A stretch of 64,000 nucleotides of DNA from Vicingaceae bacterium (GCA_028336925.1 JAOKVV010000001.1:105188-169187), one strand, 5' to 3'; positions 26,774 to 35,967 are shown, counted from the stretch's first letter. The notes: generated by a model not told the origin, from the letters alone. Translations and numbers: made by a program.

Positions 26774-28072
26774 TTATTGATTATCTAAAGATTCCAGAAA
26801 TATGTTTTCGTTCATCTTGGTTTTCGATAATTGATTTTTAAACCATAAATAATTAGAAATATATAAGCAATTGAATACAACGAAGAATACAATCCCGTGT
26901 TGCCTGTTAAGTATGTTTTCGGTTACAAAACAAATAAGCATAAATAGTTTAAAGAATAAAAAACTCGAATAATTAAACGCATCTAATCCAAAAAAGGGGA
27001 AAAGAAGTATAATAATAAAAAGAATAAACCCCAATATACCTAACGATAGAATTACATCAAAATACTGATTATGAGAATTATAATTTCTATTTGATAATTC
27101 TTTATTACCATAGGTATCATAACAATTATTTAGCTCTTTTTGAACATTATCCAAACCAACACCACCGAGCCAGTTGTCTGAAATTATTAATTTTGAGCAG
27201 CTAAGTATGCTTTTTCGTAAGTTTGATGAGTTCACCGAATTTGTTTTTTCATTAATCGCCTCAGATTCGATCACCTCTTTAAATCGATTCCCAATAGATG
27301 GTATTAAAGCAATAGAAGCTATACTTACTATCGCAGCAATAAGCATTGAAAATAATCCTTTTTTCCAGTTTTTTAGTGTGGCCACAGCAACTAAGCTGAA
27401 AACAAAAGCTAATAATGGAGCTCTTGCTACCATTAGTATACAAATCGTTGATAATAAAATAATAGCGAATATTTTGAATGCTATAATTATCCTTCGATTT
27501 GTCGTAATTAGCTCTATTCCCTGCGTTGTTGCTACTAAATAGATGGAAAATAAATAATAGATGCTGAGGTAGGTAGGATGAATACCTAAGGTGTTTTCCA
27601 TGAAAGTTCTAATTGCATATGTAAACTCTTCAGGTTTAAGGGAATTCCATTGGTTTAATAACGCAGGGACTAGTTTGGATATCAAATAGGTGGCAGAACA
27701 CAAGCATGCTACCTGAAAGGATAAAAAGATAAGCTGAAGTTCTTTTTTTGAAATTTGTTTTTTTCTTAAAAGGAGTGCCGACGGAACTACTAGAAACGAG
27801 GCTTTAATCTCCAAGGCTTTAGATGCCTCTTTTGAGAAGTCCGAAAATAAATAAAATACCAAATAAACAATAAACAGGGAAGTAATTAATAGTGTCCACT
27901 TTAGATTTATCCTAAATGAAAAATTAGGATGCTGAAAGTGATCATAAATTGAAGACAAAAACCAAAATCCAATGAAATAAGGTGTTGCCTTCCTAGAAAA
28001 AACAAGCATAATTACTAAGAGGCAACTAAATAGTAGAAATATATTTTGTTTTAAAAATGACTTGACAAGCAC
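26774..28072 (-). CDS. O-antigen ligase/polymerase-like membrane protein
   Basis: 432 residues, about 10-12 membrane helices, Wzy_C/WaaL family. The signature loop WLGGVGLDNVQ...YNSHNQYFDVILSLGILGF (about 300-350) contains the conserved SHNQY His. These proteins join an undecaprenyl-linked glycan to lipid A core or polymerise repeats. In an ABC-exporter locus a ligase role is more likely than a Wzy role. The start codon is GTG 28072 and lies inside the end of the upstream GT4 gene (22-nt overlap). Confidence 0.85.
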   Translation of the reverse strand: MLVKSFLKQNIFLLFSCLLVIMLVFSRKATPYFIGFWFLSSIYDHFQHPNFSFRINLKWTLLITSLFIVYLVFYLFSDFSKEASKALEIKASFLVVPSALLLRKKQISKKELQLIFLSFQVACLCSATYLISKLVPALLNQWNSLKPEEFTYAIRTFMENTLGIHPTYLSIYYLFSIYLVATTQGIELITTNRRIIIAFKIFAIILLSTICILMVARAPLLAFVFSLVAVATLKNWKKGLFSMLIAAIVSIASIALIPSIGNRFKEVIESEAINEKTNSVNSSNLRKSILSCSKLIISDNWLGGVGLDNVQKELNNCYDTYGNKELSNRNYNSHNQYFDVILSLGILGFILFIIILLFPFFGLDAFNYSSFLFFKLFMLICFVTENILNRQHGIVFFVVFNCLYISNYLWFKNQLSKTKMNENIFLESLDNQ

Positions 28073-29178
28073 TGCTCTACAACTTTGGTGAATTCTTTTG
28101 CAAATCTCTTATTATTAAATGAACTTGCATATTTATGTATTTCTTGAGCAGTCCACAAGGTTGCTTTTTCAAACTTTTCTATTGCTTCAATAATAGCTTC
28201 AGGTGTTTGCTCATGAAAATAAATAGCTGTATTATTTTCAATTGTTGTCTCTAAAACTCCACCTTTTGCATAACCAATGATAGGAGTACCACATGCTTGG
28301 GCTTCTACAGGAGCAATTCCAAAATCTTCAAACGAAGAATTAATGAAGGCTTTTGCTTTACCAATTACTGACGCGAAATCGGCTTCCTCTAAAAATCCCA
28401 GCATCTCAATGTTTGGGGAGCCTTTTGCCAATTGACGTAATTTGAGATATTCTGGTCCATCCCCAATAATCTTTAATCGCTTGTTGGGCAATTTTTTAAA
28501 TGCAAGTATTGCTAATTCTACTTTTTTGTAAGGCACTAACCTAGATGCAGATACATAATAATCTTCTTTCAAGTTAACCAATGGGAATTTATCGGTAAAT
28601 AGCGGAGGGTAAACGACAGTAGATTCTCTGCGGTAAACTTTTTTAATCCTTTTAGCAATATTATTTGAGTTAGCAATAAAAGCATCTACTCGATTGCTTG
28701 ATATGACATCCCATTGTCTTAGTTTGCTGATATAATGACGCATGAAATAGGCTATTGGAAAGTTAGACCATTTCGATTTCGGAATATAGCTAAAGTATAA
28801 ATCCCATAAATACCTCATGGGGCTATGGCAATAGCAGACATGTACCTGATTTGAATGAGTAAGAACACCTTTAGCTACAGCATATGAAGACGATATAATT
28901 AAATCATAATTTGTTAAGTTTATTTGCTCAATGGCATAGGGGAACCATGGCAAGTAGTATCGGTAATATTTTTTTGCAAATGGGAATTTTTGAATAATTG
29001 AAGTCGTACTTTTCTTGCCTTTTAATATAGTGATTCGATCAGAATCAGATAGAAAATCAATTAAGCTAAAAACATCAGCTTCGGGATATAAGTTAATAAT
29101 TTCGCGACAAACCTTTTCAGCTCCACCGTCTACGGTAAACCAATCATGTACTATCGCTACTTTTAATTTTCTATTCAT
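28051..29178 (-). CDS. GT4 family glycosyltransferase
   Basis: 375 residues with a two-Rossmann GT-B fold. N-terminal VAIVHDWFTVDGGAEKVCREI, DLIISSSYAVAKG, CYCHSPMRYLWD; C-terminal donor domain with YYVSASRLVPYKK, IIGDGPE, and the EX7E-type FINSSFEDFGIAPVEAQACGTPIIGY. The pattern resembles mannosyl- and other GDP- or UDP-sugar transferases of O-antigen clusters. Acceptor and donor cannot be deduced. Second gene of the operon. Confidence 0.93.
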   Translation of the reverse strand: MNRKLKVAIVHDWFTVDGGAEKVCREIINLYPEADVFSLIDFLSDSDRITILKGKKSTTSIIQKFPFAKKYYRYYLPWFPYAIEQINLTNYDLIISSSYAVAKGVLTHSNQVHVCYCHSPMRYLWDLYFSYIPKSKWSNFPIAYFMRHYISKLRQWDVISSNRVDAFIANSNNIAKRIKKVYRRESTVVYPPLFTDKFPLVNLKEDYYVSASRLVPYKKVELAILAFKKLPNKRLKIIGDGPEYLKLRQLAKGSPNIEMLGFLEEADFASVIGKAKAFINSSFEDFGIAPVEAQACGTPIIGYAKGGVLETTIENNTAIYFHEQTPEAIIEAIEKFEKATLWTAQEIHKYASSFNNKRFAKEFTKVVEQCLSSHF

Positions 29179-29202
29179 ACTTTTTTATTAGATAAAAACA
29201 AT

Positions 29203-30264
29203 CTAAGCCAATTCATTAACCTTTTTAGAAACAATTTTTGCTGCATTCCAATAGGAGTATTTGGTATTTAGCTCAGCAACTTTTTCCCTTGAAAGTATCT
29301 TATGTTGATTATTTACAACACTTTCCATTGCATTTTTAATATCTGTAATATCGTTCGGATCTACAAATGTAGCTGCATCCTCGTATAATTCCTTAAAAAC
29401 CTCAATGTTTGAAAGTATAATGGGACAATTAGAGTTTAATGCTTCAAGTGGAGGAATGCCGAACCCTTCATAGAAAGAAGGATAAATCAACGCTTTGGCC
29501 CCTTTGTATAACTCGCACAACTGATTATCATCAATATCTGTATGATAACTTATATTAAACATATAATCTTGATCATCTATGTTTACTGAGTTGAAATTTC
29601 CTTCTGACCGACCGATTACTCGTAAATCAAAATCGCTGTTGTTAAGTAATTTCATAGCAGAAAGGACATTCTTAAGGTTTTTTCTAGGGTTTTTCCCACC
29701 AATTGCTAAAAAGTAGGGTCGGTCGATTTTTTGTATTTCAGACCGATTTGAATTTTGAAAAATCAATGGCAACCCATTGTAAACTACATGAATATTTTTT
29801 GATTCTTGGAAGAAGTATTTTTGAATATCTAACTTAACGGTATTGCTAACAGTTAAAATCATCTTAGCTTTTCTTATTGTTTTTGGAATAAGGAAGTTAT
29901 AGAAAGTTTTGAAAGCAAATGAGAACCACTCAGGATGTTTTATAAAGGCTAGGTCGTGAAGTGTAACTACGGAATTGCTATAAAATAAAGGGGAAGTGTT
30001 ACATAAATTAAGTAATACCGGACTCTCTATTGTTTTGAGGTATTTGGGTAATTCAATTTGCTCCCATAAGTGTCCGTCTAGCTTACCGATTTGAGTATTG
30101 TTAAATTTTTGAGAAAGCGATGTATGTAAAATGTTCTTTGGGGAAAGAAGTTTAATGTCAAAATCTTGTTTTATTAACTCCTCGCATAATTCAATAGCAA
30201 ATCGCTGCACACCTGTTATAGGTTGCGTTAAAAAGCGTGCGTTTACATATATTGCTTTGCTCAT
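29203..30264 (-). CDS. GT4 family glycosyltransferase
   Basis: 353 residues, GT-B fold. YVNARFLTQPITGVQRFAIEL at the N-terminus, VTLHDLAFI, FLAIGGKNPRKNLKNVL and IYPSFYEGFGIPPLEALNSNCPII (EX7E element) at the C-terminus, all typical of WbpY/mannosyltransferase-like GT4 enzymes. First gene of the six-gene minus-strand operon, 24 nt before the next. Specificity unknown. Confidence 0.92.
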   Translation of the reverse strand: MSKAIYVNARFLTQPITGVQRFAIELCEELIKQDFDIKLLSPKNILHTSLSQKFNNTQIGKLDGHLWEQIELPKYLKTIESPVLLNLCNTSPLFYSNSVVTLHDLAFIKHPEWFSFAFKTFYNFLIPKTIRKAKMILTVSNTVKLDIQKYFFQESKNIHVVYNGLPLIFQNSNRSEIQKIDRPYFLAIGGKNPRKNLKNVLSAMKLLNNSDFDLRVIGRSEGNFNSVNIDDQDYMFNISYHTDIDDNQLCELYKGAKALIYPSFYEGFGIPPLEALNSNCPIILSNIEVFKELYEDAATFVDPNDITDIKNAMESVVNNQHKILSREKVAELNTKYSYWNAAKIVSKKVNELA

Positions 30265-30369
30265 TTAGTTAATAACTTTCTCAGAATCAAAAAGTAATTT
30301 TTGTTTTTCAATTATTACGTTTTGCAATATACGGATATGTTTTTTGGGTAAAAATAAATAGTAAGTTTT

Positions 30370-31158
30370 CTACAAACTTCCAGTTCTACCGCCATCTACA
30401 GGAATATTGATTCCATTGATATAACTAGCTGCTGGTGATGCCAAAAATGCTGCTGCATTAGCTACTTCTTCAGGCTGAGCTACTCTATTCATCGGCACCT
30501 GAGCTTCCATTCCTTTCATAACATCTGCTTCTGCTTTTCCAGTTTTTGAAGCTTTGTTGCTTACTATCTGACTTAAGCGCTCCGTAGCCGTTGCTCCTGG
30601 TAGTACATTATTTACTGTAATGCCATATTTACCCAACTCATTTGCCAATGTTTTAGACCAATTGCCAACTGCTCCTCTAACGGTATTTGAAACGCCTAAT
30701 CCTGTCAAAGGAATTTTAACTGAGGTAGAAATAATATTGATGATTCTACCATAACCTGAATCAATCATGCCTTGCTTTACCGCTGTGGCTAAGATGTGGT
30801 TATTGATAAGGTGCATAGAGAATGCAGCTTCAAATTCATCTGTTGTTGCATTTTCAATAGGTCCTGCAGGTGGGCCACCTGTATTATTTATTAGAATATT
30901 AACCGTTTTTCCACCGGATAAATAGTTTTCTACCGCTTGTTTTACTTGAGCTGTTTGGCTAAAATCAGCTACAATATATTCATGTTTTTGGTTCTTGCTT
31001 GTTGGCAATTCAGAAAGAACCGTTTTTAGTTTATCTTCATTCCTAGCTAGTAATGTGATGCTTGCACCCATATCTGCTAATTCCATAGCGATGGCTTTAC
31101 CAATGCCTGCTGTGCTTCCGCTTACTAATGCTCTTCTGTTAGTTAAATCTAAATTCAT
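30370..31158 (-). CDS. Atypical SDR family oxidoreductase
   Basis: 262 residues, Rossmann fold. The cofactor loop is SGSTAGIG (13-20), followed by NNTGG near 91 and a normal C-terminal PGATAT...NGINIPVDGG. The Ser of the active site is in IISTS, but the usual YxxxK is replaced: the aligned positions read Ser and Arg in GVSNTVRGAV. This resembles the beta-ketoacyl-reductase-like SDR subgroup known to lack a full tetrad. Divergent from the 3-hydroxyanthranilate dioxygenase gene, so perhaps part of the same catabolic locus; its activity is unclear. Confidence 0.85.
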   Translation of the reverse strand: MNLDLTNRRALVSGSTAGIGKAIAMELADMGASITLLARNEDKLKTVLSELPTSKNQKHEYIVADFSQTAQVKQAVENYLSGGKTVNILINNTGGPPAGPIENATTDEFEAAFSMHLINNHILATAVKQGMIDSGYGRIINIISTSVKIPLTGLGVSNTVRGAVGNWSKTLANELGKYGITVNNVLPGATATERLSQIVSNKASKTGKAEADVMKGMEAQVPMNRVAQPEEVANAAAFLASPAASYINGINIPVDGGRTGSL

Positions 31159-31223
31159 ATTCTTTCTGGGTTTTAGAAGCGGCTAAATTAATTAAACTAA
31201 ACAGCATTCTCGAAAGTTGTGTC

Positions 31224-31231
31224 TAGCTTTG
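31224..31231 (+). promoter_or_regulatory. -7 box upstream of the dioxygenase/decarboxylase pair
   Basis: TAGCTTTG, an exact TAnnTTTG match, ends 51 nt before the start codon at 31283. No convincing -33 element. Confidence 0.35.
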
Positions 31232-31282
31232 TAGCATCGACAAAACTTATTATCTTAGATCGCTCAATTAAAACAGCATTAT

Positions 31283-31807
31283 ATGGCTATCAGACGACCC
31301 TTTAATTTACAAAAATGGATAGACGAACATCGTCATTTATTAAAGCCACCTGTGGGCAATAAATTAGTGTATGAAGATGCTGAGTTTATTGTAATGGTAG
31401 TTGGTGGGCCTAATGCCCGCAAAGATTATCACTGGGAAGAGGGAGAAGAGTTTTTCTATCAATTAGAAGGTGATATCATTGTAAAAATTCAAGAGAACGG
31501 CAAAGCGGTAGAAGTTCCCATTAAAGAAGGAGAGATTTTCTTATTACCTGCTCGTGTTCCTCATTCTCCAATTAGATCTGAAAGTTCTATCGGTTTAGTA
31601 ATCGAGCGAAAGCGTATAAATGGAGAAAAGGATGGACTGCTTTGGTTTTGTGATAATTGCAATACTAAGTTGTTTGATGATTATTTTGTATTAAACAGTA
31701 TTGAGAAAGATTTCATTCCTGTATTTCGTCAGTTTTATGGGTCAGAAGAATTAAGAACCTGCAAAGAATGTGGGACAGTAATGGAAGTAGACGAAAGGTT
31801 CGTATAA
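31283..31807 (+). CDS. nbaC: 3-hydroxyanthranilate 3,4-dioxygenase
   Basis: 174 residues, cupin fold. The catalytic iron ligands are His50, Glu56 and His94 (YHWEEGEEFF; VPHSP), in step with the known bacterial enzyme. The C-terminal part has a rubredoxin-like iron site with Cys123/126 (FCDNC) and Cys160/163 (CKEC). It opens the ring of 3-hydroxyanthranilate to 2-amino-3-carboxymuconate semialdehyde, the step after kynureninase. The next gene, 3 nt downstream, takes the product onward. Confidence 0.96.
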   Translation: MAIRRPFNLQKWIDEHRHLLKPPVGNKLVYEDAEFIVMVVGGPNARKDYHWEEGEEFFYQLEGDIIVKIQENGKAVEVPIKEGEIFLLPARVPHSPIRSESSIGLVIERKRINGEKDGLLWFCDNCNTKLFDDYFVLNSIEKDFIPVFRQFYGSEELRTCKECGTVMEVDERFV

Positions 31808-31810
31808 GTT

Positions 31811-32827
31811 ATGGCAGAATTGCTCACGATAGATATTCACACACATATTTTACCTGAAAATATCCCCAATTTTCGAGAGAAGTTTGGATACGGAGGGTTT
31901 ATACATTTAGATCATCATAAGCCATGCTGTGCTCGTATGATGATGGATAATAAGTTTTTTAGAGAAATCGAAGACAATTGTTGGTCGGCGGAAGCCAGAA
32001 TAAAAGAATGTGGCCACCAGCATGTAGATGTTCAAGTTTTATCTACTGTTCCGGTCATGTTTAGTTATTGGGCAAAACCTTATGATTGCTTGGAAGTGTC
32101 TAAGTTTTTGAATGATCATATCGCAGATATTGTAGTGCGATATCCAAAGCGGTTTATAGGCTTAGGAACAGTTCCCATGCAAGATGCTGAGCTAGCAATT
32201 GAAGAATTGAAGCGATGTAAAGCAATAGGGTTAAAAGGTATTCAAATAGGCAGTCATGTAAATGATTGGAACTTAAGTTCCCCTGAATTATTCCCAATTT
32301 TTGAAGCAGCACAAGATTTGGATATGTCCATATTTGTGCATCCGTGGGATATGATGGGAAAGGAGAAAATGGAGCGTTATTGGTTACCTTGGTTAGTGGG
32401 AATGCCGGCAGAAACTTCATTGGCTATTTGTTCTATGATTTTTGGTGGTGTTTTTGAGAAATTACCAAAACTTAAAGTTGCTTTTGCCCATGGAGGCGGA
32501 TCTTTTCCAGCAACCATTGGTAGGGTGGAGCACGGGTTTAATGTTCGACCTGATTTATGTGCTATTGACAACAACGTAAATCCTCGAGATTATTTGGGGA
32601 AATTCTACATTGATTCTTTGGTGCATGATCCGAATGCCTTAGATTTTGTGATAAAGACTATGGGAGAAGATTTTGTAGCTTTAGGAACAGACTATCCTTT
32701 TCCTTTGGGAGAATTAGAGCCAGGTAAACTGATAAAGGGAATGCCATATTCCGAAAAGTTAAAGAGCAAGTTATTAGCCGACAATGCATTAAATTGGCTA
32801 GGGATGAATAAAACCCAATTTTTATAA
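31811..32827 (+). CDS. nbaD: 2-amino-3-carboxymuconate-6-semialdehyde decarboxylase
   Basis: 338 residues, amidohydrolase fold. Metal site: His10 and His12 (DIHTHILP), a further His in FVHPWDMMG and FAHGGGSFP, and a late Asp in LGTDYPFPLGE. The length and these blocks match ACMSD. It decarboxylates the dioxygenase product toward 2-aminomuconate semialdehyde, diverting flux from quinolinate and NAD. Operon with the dioxygenase, then a strong terminator. Confidence 0.95.
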   Translation: MAELLTIDIHTHILPENIPNFREKFGYGGFIHLDHHKPCCARMMMDNKFFREIEDNCWSAEARIKECGHQHVDVQVLSTVPVMFSYWAKPYDCLEVSKFLNDHIADIVVRYPKRFIGLGTVPMQDAELAIEELKRCKAIGLKGIQIGSHVNDWNLSSPELFPIFEAAQDLDMSIFVHPWDMMGKEKMERYWLPWLVGMPAETSLAICSMIFGGVFEKLPKLKVAFAHGGGSFPATIGRVEHGFNVRPDLCAIDNNVNPRDYLGKFYIDSLVHDPNALDFVIKTMGEDFVALGTDYPFPLGELEPGKLIKGMPYSEKLKSKLLADNALNWLGMNKTQFL

Positions 32828-32835
32828 AACAATTT

Positions 32836-32866
32836 AACGCCTGTGAGAGATCACGGGCGTTTTTTA
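32836..32866 (+). terminator. Rho-independent terminator
   Basis: An 11-bp stem (AACGCCTGTGA / TCACGGGCGTT, one wobble, GAGA loop) followed by six T residues. Confidence 0.9.
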
Positions 32867-32903
32867 TTTAGAATTTAAGATTCGGTAGGATAGTATTTAA
32901 TCT

Positions 32904-32911
32904 TAAATTTG
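32904..32911 (+). promoter_or_regulatory. -7 box upstream of purF
   Basis: TAAATTTG, an exact TAnnTTTG match, ends 37 nt before the purF start. Confidence 0.4.
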
Positions 32912-32948
32912 CACCTCATATTTTTTAAGGTGCTTAAAAGCAATTTTA

Positions 32949-34850
32949 ATGAGTGATTCAATCAAACATGAGTGCGGTATAGCCCTCGTCCGACTACTTA
33001 AACCTCTTGATTATTATCTAGAGAAATACGGAACAGCTACCTACGGAATCAATAAATTGTATCTTTTGATGGAGAAACAGCACAACCGCGGCCAAGATGG
33101 TGCTGGTGTTGCCAACATTAAATTCGACATGAACCCTGGAGAGCGCTACATCAGTAGACATCGATCAAACAGTAGCAAACCAATTCAAGATGTTTTTGAT
33201 AAAATCAATGGAGCAATTCAAGATGTTTATGAAAAAAATCCAGAATTACTCAAAGATACCGAGTGGTTAAAAAAGAATGTGGGTTTCACAGGAGAGCTGT
33301 TTTTAGGGCATTTACGTTACGGAACTTTTGGTAGAAATAGCATTGAAAATTGTCACCCATTTTTGCGTCAGAATAACTGGATGACTAGAAATCTTGTAGT
33401 TGCCGGCAATTTTAACTTGACCAACGTAGACGAGTTGTTTGACTTGTTAGTTAATATTGGTCAGCACCCAAAAGAAATGTCTGATACAGTTACTGTTTTA
33501 GAGAAAATTGGGCACTTCTTAGATGAAGAAAACAATAAATTATTCAAAGAATATAAAGCATTAGGCTTCTCAAATGAAGAAATTTCGTACCGAATTGCTA
33601 AAAAATTAGATATCCAAAGTATTTTAAAAAATGCGGCTATTCAGTGGGATGGTGGATATGCAATGGCTGGATTAATGGGACATGGCGATGCTTTTGTCTT
33701 GAGAGATCCATCAGGTATTCGTCCGGCACATTATTACCAAGATGATGAGGTAGTAGTGGTTACTTCTGAGCGACCTGTTATTCAAACTGCTTTTAATGTT
33801 CCTTTGGAATCAATCAAAGAAATAAAGCCTGGGTATGCGCTAATCATAAAAAAGGATGGGACTGTTTCTGAGCAATTAGTTCGGGAGCCTCTTGAAGAGA
33901 AGCAATGTTCCTTTGAGCGTATTTATTTCTCTAGAGGAAGTGATGCGGACATTTACAAAGAGCGAAAAGAATTAGGCCGTTCTATTACACCAGAAGTGCT
34001 GAAAAGCATTAATTACGATGTAGATAATAGTGTTTTTTCTTTCATTCCAAATACGGCTGAAACTGCTTTTTACGGAATGGTAAAGGGGATGGAAGACTAC
34101 ATCAATGAAAATAAGCTCAAAGAAATTAGAGCGCTAGGACCTGATGCAACTGATGAGCAATTAACAGAAGTGCTTTCAAAAAGAGCGAGGGCTGAAAAAA
34201 TTGCGATTAAAGATGCAAAACTTCGAACGTTTATTACGCAAGATAGCGGCAGAGATGATTTAGTAGCGCATGTTTATGATGTTACTTACGGTGCTATTGC
34301 AAAAGGTAAGGATAATTTGGTTGTTATTGATGACTCTATTGTTCGTGGTACTACTTTAAAGCAAAGTATTTTCAGAATTTTAGATCGATTAGGGCCAAAG
34401 AAGATTGTGATTGTTTCATCGGCACCTCAGATTAGGTATCCTGATTGTTACGGTATTGATATGGCTAAGTTGGGCGATTTTATTGCTTTTGTAGCAGCAA
34501 TTACCTTATTAAAGGAGCAAGGGAAAGATGCTATCATTACCGAAGTGTATAAGCGCTGTAAAGCACAAGTAAATTTGCCGAAAGAGGAAATTCGAAACTA
34601 TGTAAAAGAAGTTTACGCTCCATTTACAGCACAGCAAATTTCAGATAAGATTAGTGAATTACTAAGACCTGAAGGAATAAATGCTGAGGTTCAGATTATT
34701 TACCAAACTATAGAAGGATTACATAAGGCTATTCCTAACCATAAAGGGGATTGGTATTTTACAGGAGATTACCCAACACCAGGAGGGAATAAGGTGGTTA
34801 ATAAGGCTTTTATCAATTATGTAGAAGGGAATAACGAAAGAGCATATTAA
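32949..34850 (+). CDS. purF: Amidophosphoribosyltransferase (long Bacteroidota form)
   Basis: 633 residues, against about 505 in E. coli. First step of purine synthesis: PRPP + glutamine to phosphoribosylamine. The N-terminal Ntn glutaminase has its putative nucleophile at Cys9 (KHECGIAL), so eight residues must be removed, or the Cys reached after processing. QHNRGQDGAG and LGHLRYGTFG are intact. The phosphoribosyltransferase domain carries VVIDDSIVRGTTL (near 455-467). Extra length lies in helical inserts (about 60-90, 370-430) and a C-terminal extension ending VEGNNERAY. Single gene. Confidence 0.93.
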   Translation: MSDSIKHECGIALVRLLKPLDYYLEKYGTATYGINKLYLLMEKQHNRGQDGAGVANIKFDMNPGERYISRHRSNSSKPIQDVFDKINGAIQDVYEKNPELLKDTEWLKKNVGFTGELFLGHLRYGTFGRNSIENCHPFLRQNNWMTRNLVVAGNFNLTNVDELFDLLVNIGQHPKEMSDTVTVLEKIGHFLDEENNKLFKEYKALGFSNEEISYRIAKKLDIQSILKNAAIQWDGGYAMAGLMGHGDAFVLRDPSGIRPAHYYQDDEVVVVTSERPVIQTAFNVPLESIKEIKPGYALIIKKDGTVSEQLVREPLEEKQCSFERIYFSRGSDADIYKERKELGRSITPEVLKSINYDVDNSVFSFIPNTAETAFYGMVKGMEDYINENKLKEIRALGPDATDEQLTEVLSKRARAEKIAIKDAKLRTFITQDSGRDDLVAHVYDVTYGAIAKGKDNLVVIDDSIVRGTTLKQSIFRILDRLGPKKIVIVSSAPQIRYPDCYGIDMAKLGDFIAFVAAITLLKEQGKDAIITEVYKRCKAQVNLPKEEIRNYVKEVYAPFTAQQISDKISELLRPEGINAEVQIIYQTIEGLHKAIPNHKGDWYFTGDYPTPGGNKVVNKAFINYVEGNNERAY

Positions 34851-34866
34851 TAAATTCAGAACGTCA

Positions 34867-34910
34867 TAAAATAGAAAAGGCTTCACGATTGTGAGGTCTT
34901 TCCTATTTTA
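34867..34910. terminator. Bidirectional hairpin terminator downstream of purF
   Basis: A stem of about 19 bp with one mismatch (TAAAATAGAAAAGGCTTCAC paired with GTGAGGTC...CTATTTTA, GATT loop). A-rich and T-rich flanks make it usable from both sides. Confidence 0.75.
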
Positions 34911-35002
34911 TAAATTAAACATAGTGCATAAATAGCATTGATAATCAAATTTTAATGGAGATATCATTGATTTATTTAATCCTTATAGATCGGATAGAGG
35001 TT

Positions 35003-35407
35003 TTACTCCATTAATAACCATTCAATAGCCTTATCTCTATTGGAAAACATTTTAGTTGGGATAGAGGGTTTGTTAACAGAGATGAAAAAGTTGGCAATCA
35101 ATTTATATCCCATATTATTAACATAAATTGCCATCTTTTCAGTTTTAAATGCAGGTCTTAGCATTTTACTAAATTGAGCTCTTGCTTCAGGTGACATGTT
35201 TATAAATAACTTGGTTGCTGTAATCAGTGCGCGTTTATTAGTACCATTATTGAATGAAAGAGAGGTGTTTACTAAATCGATTACTTCATTTTTACCAATC
35301 TCAGTAGCTCCAATAAATACAACTTCAATAAGGTCGATATTAGGGATATAGTACAAAGTTGCGTATGCTCTTTCTGCTATAATTTTCCGATTTAATATTG
35401 GAAACAT
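35003..35407 (-). CDS. STAS/SpoIIAA-like small cytoplasmic protein
   Basis: 134 residues from ATG 35407 (a TTG lies directly before it). No signal peptide or membrane segment. Alternating strands and helices (LIEVVFIGATEIGKNEVIDLVN; KRALITATKLFINMSPEARAQFSKML; MAIYVNNMGYKLIANFF) end with FSNRDKAIEWLL. That end is usual in the SpoIIAA-like/STAS group of Bacteroidota proteins. Function unknown. Stands alone beside a long AT-rich gap. Confidence 0.6.
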   Translation of the reverse strand: MFPILNRKIIAERAYATLYYIPNIDLIEVVFIGATEIGKNEVIDLVNTSLSFNNGTNKRALITATKLFINMSPEARAQFSKMLRPAFKTEKMAIYVNNMGYKLIANFFISVNKPSIPTKMFSNRDKAIEWLLME

Positions 35408-35410
35408 CAA

Positions 35411-35892
35411 ATGATTAAGTCTACTACCGATATAGTTCTTTTTAATTCATATTTACTAAATATAAAATTTACAGCAATAGAATTATAGAGACACGAATGA
35501 TTTGGTCGTCGCTTAAGAAAATTTGATCTTATAAAAAGAAATACAAATTTTAGTAACAGTATCGATATGGTTTTTGGTCATGGATTAATTCGTAATGATT
35601 AAATGTATAAAACATCTTTTAATAAATACATTATTTGGCATTTTTTCTATTGATTCATATCCGACTTCACTTTATAATTAGCAGCTATTCTCAAATGACT
35701 GTTAAAGGTTAGGTGTTGGATGTTAATAATTGAAAAATAGAGTTATAGGTCTTTATGCGGTCTAATTTTTATAATAAATAGAATTATGCTCAAATATCAC
35801 CTTTGCTATAACTTGAATGTTTTAATATTTTAGAAACTCTAAAAGCTTTTGTTAGGAAAAGATGAGAAGGGATCTACTAGCATTAAAAATTA
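35411..35892. other. AT-rich gene-free stretch
   Basis: About 480 nt of very AT-rich sequence between two minus-strand genes. No reading frame of useful length, no tRNA-like fold and no clear long repeat was seen. It may hold promoter and regulatory sequence for the gene at 35407. Confidence 0.6.
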
Positions 35893-35930
35893 TTAAAAAA
35901 AGCCGCCCACATTGATTAGTGAGACGGCTT
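35893..35930 (-). terminator. Terminator of the DUF4476 gene
   Basis: On the minus strand AAGCCG...GTGGGCGGCTT forms a stem with a small internal loop, followed by seven T. It lies 38 nt after the stop at 35968. Confidence 0.8.
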
Positions 35931-35967
35931 CAGTGAGTGATCAATATTAGATTATACTATTCTCAAT

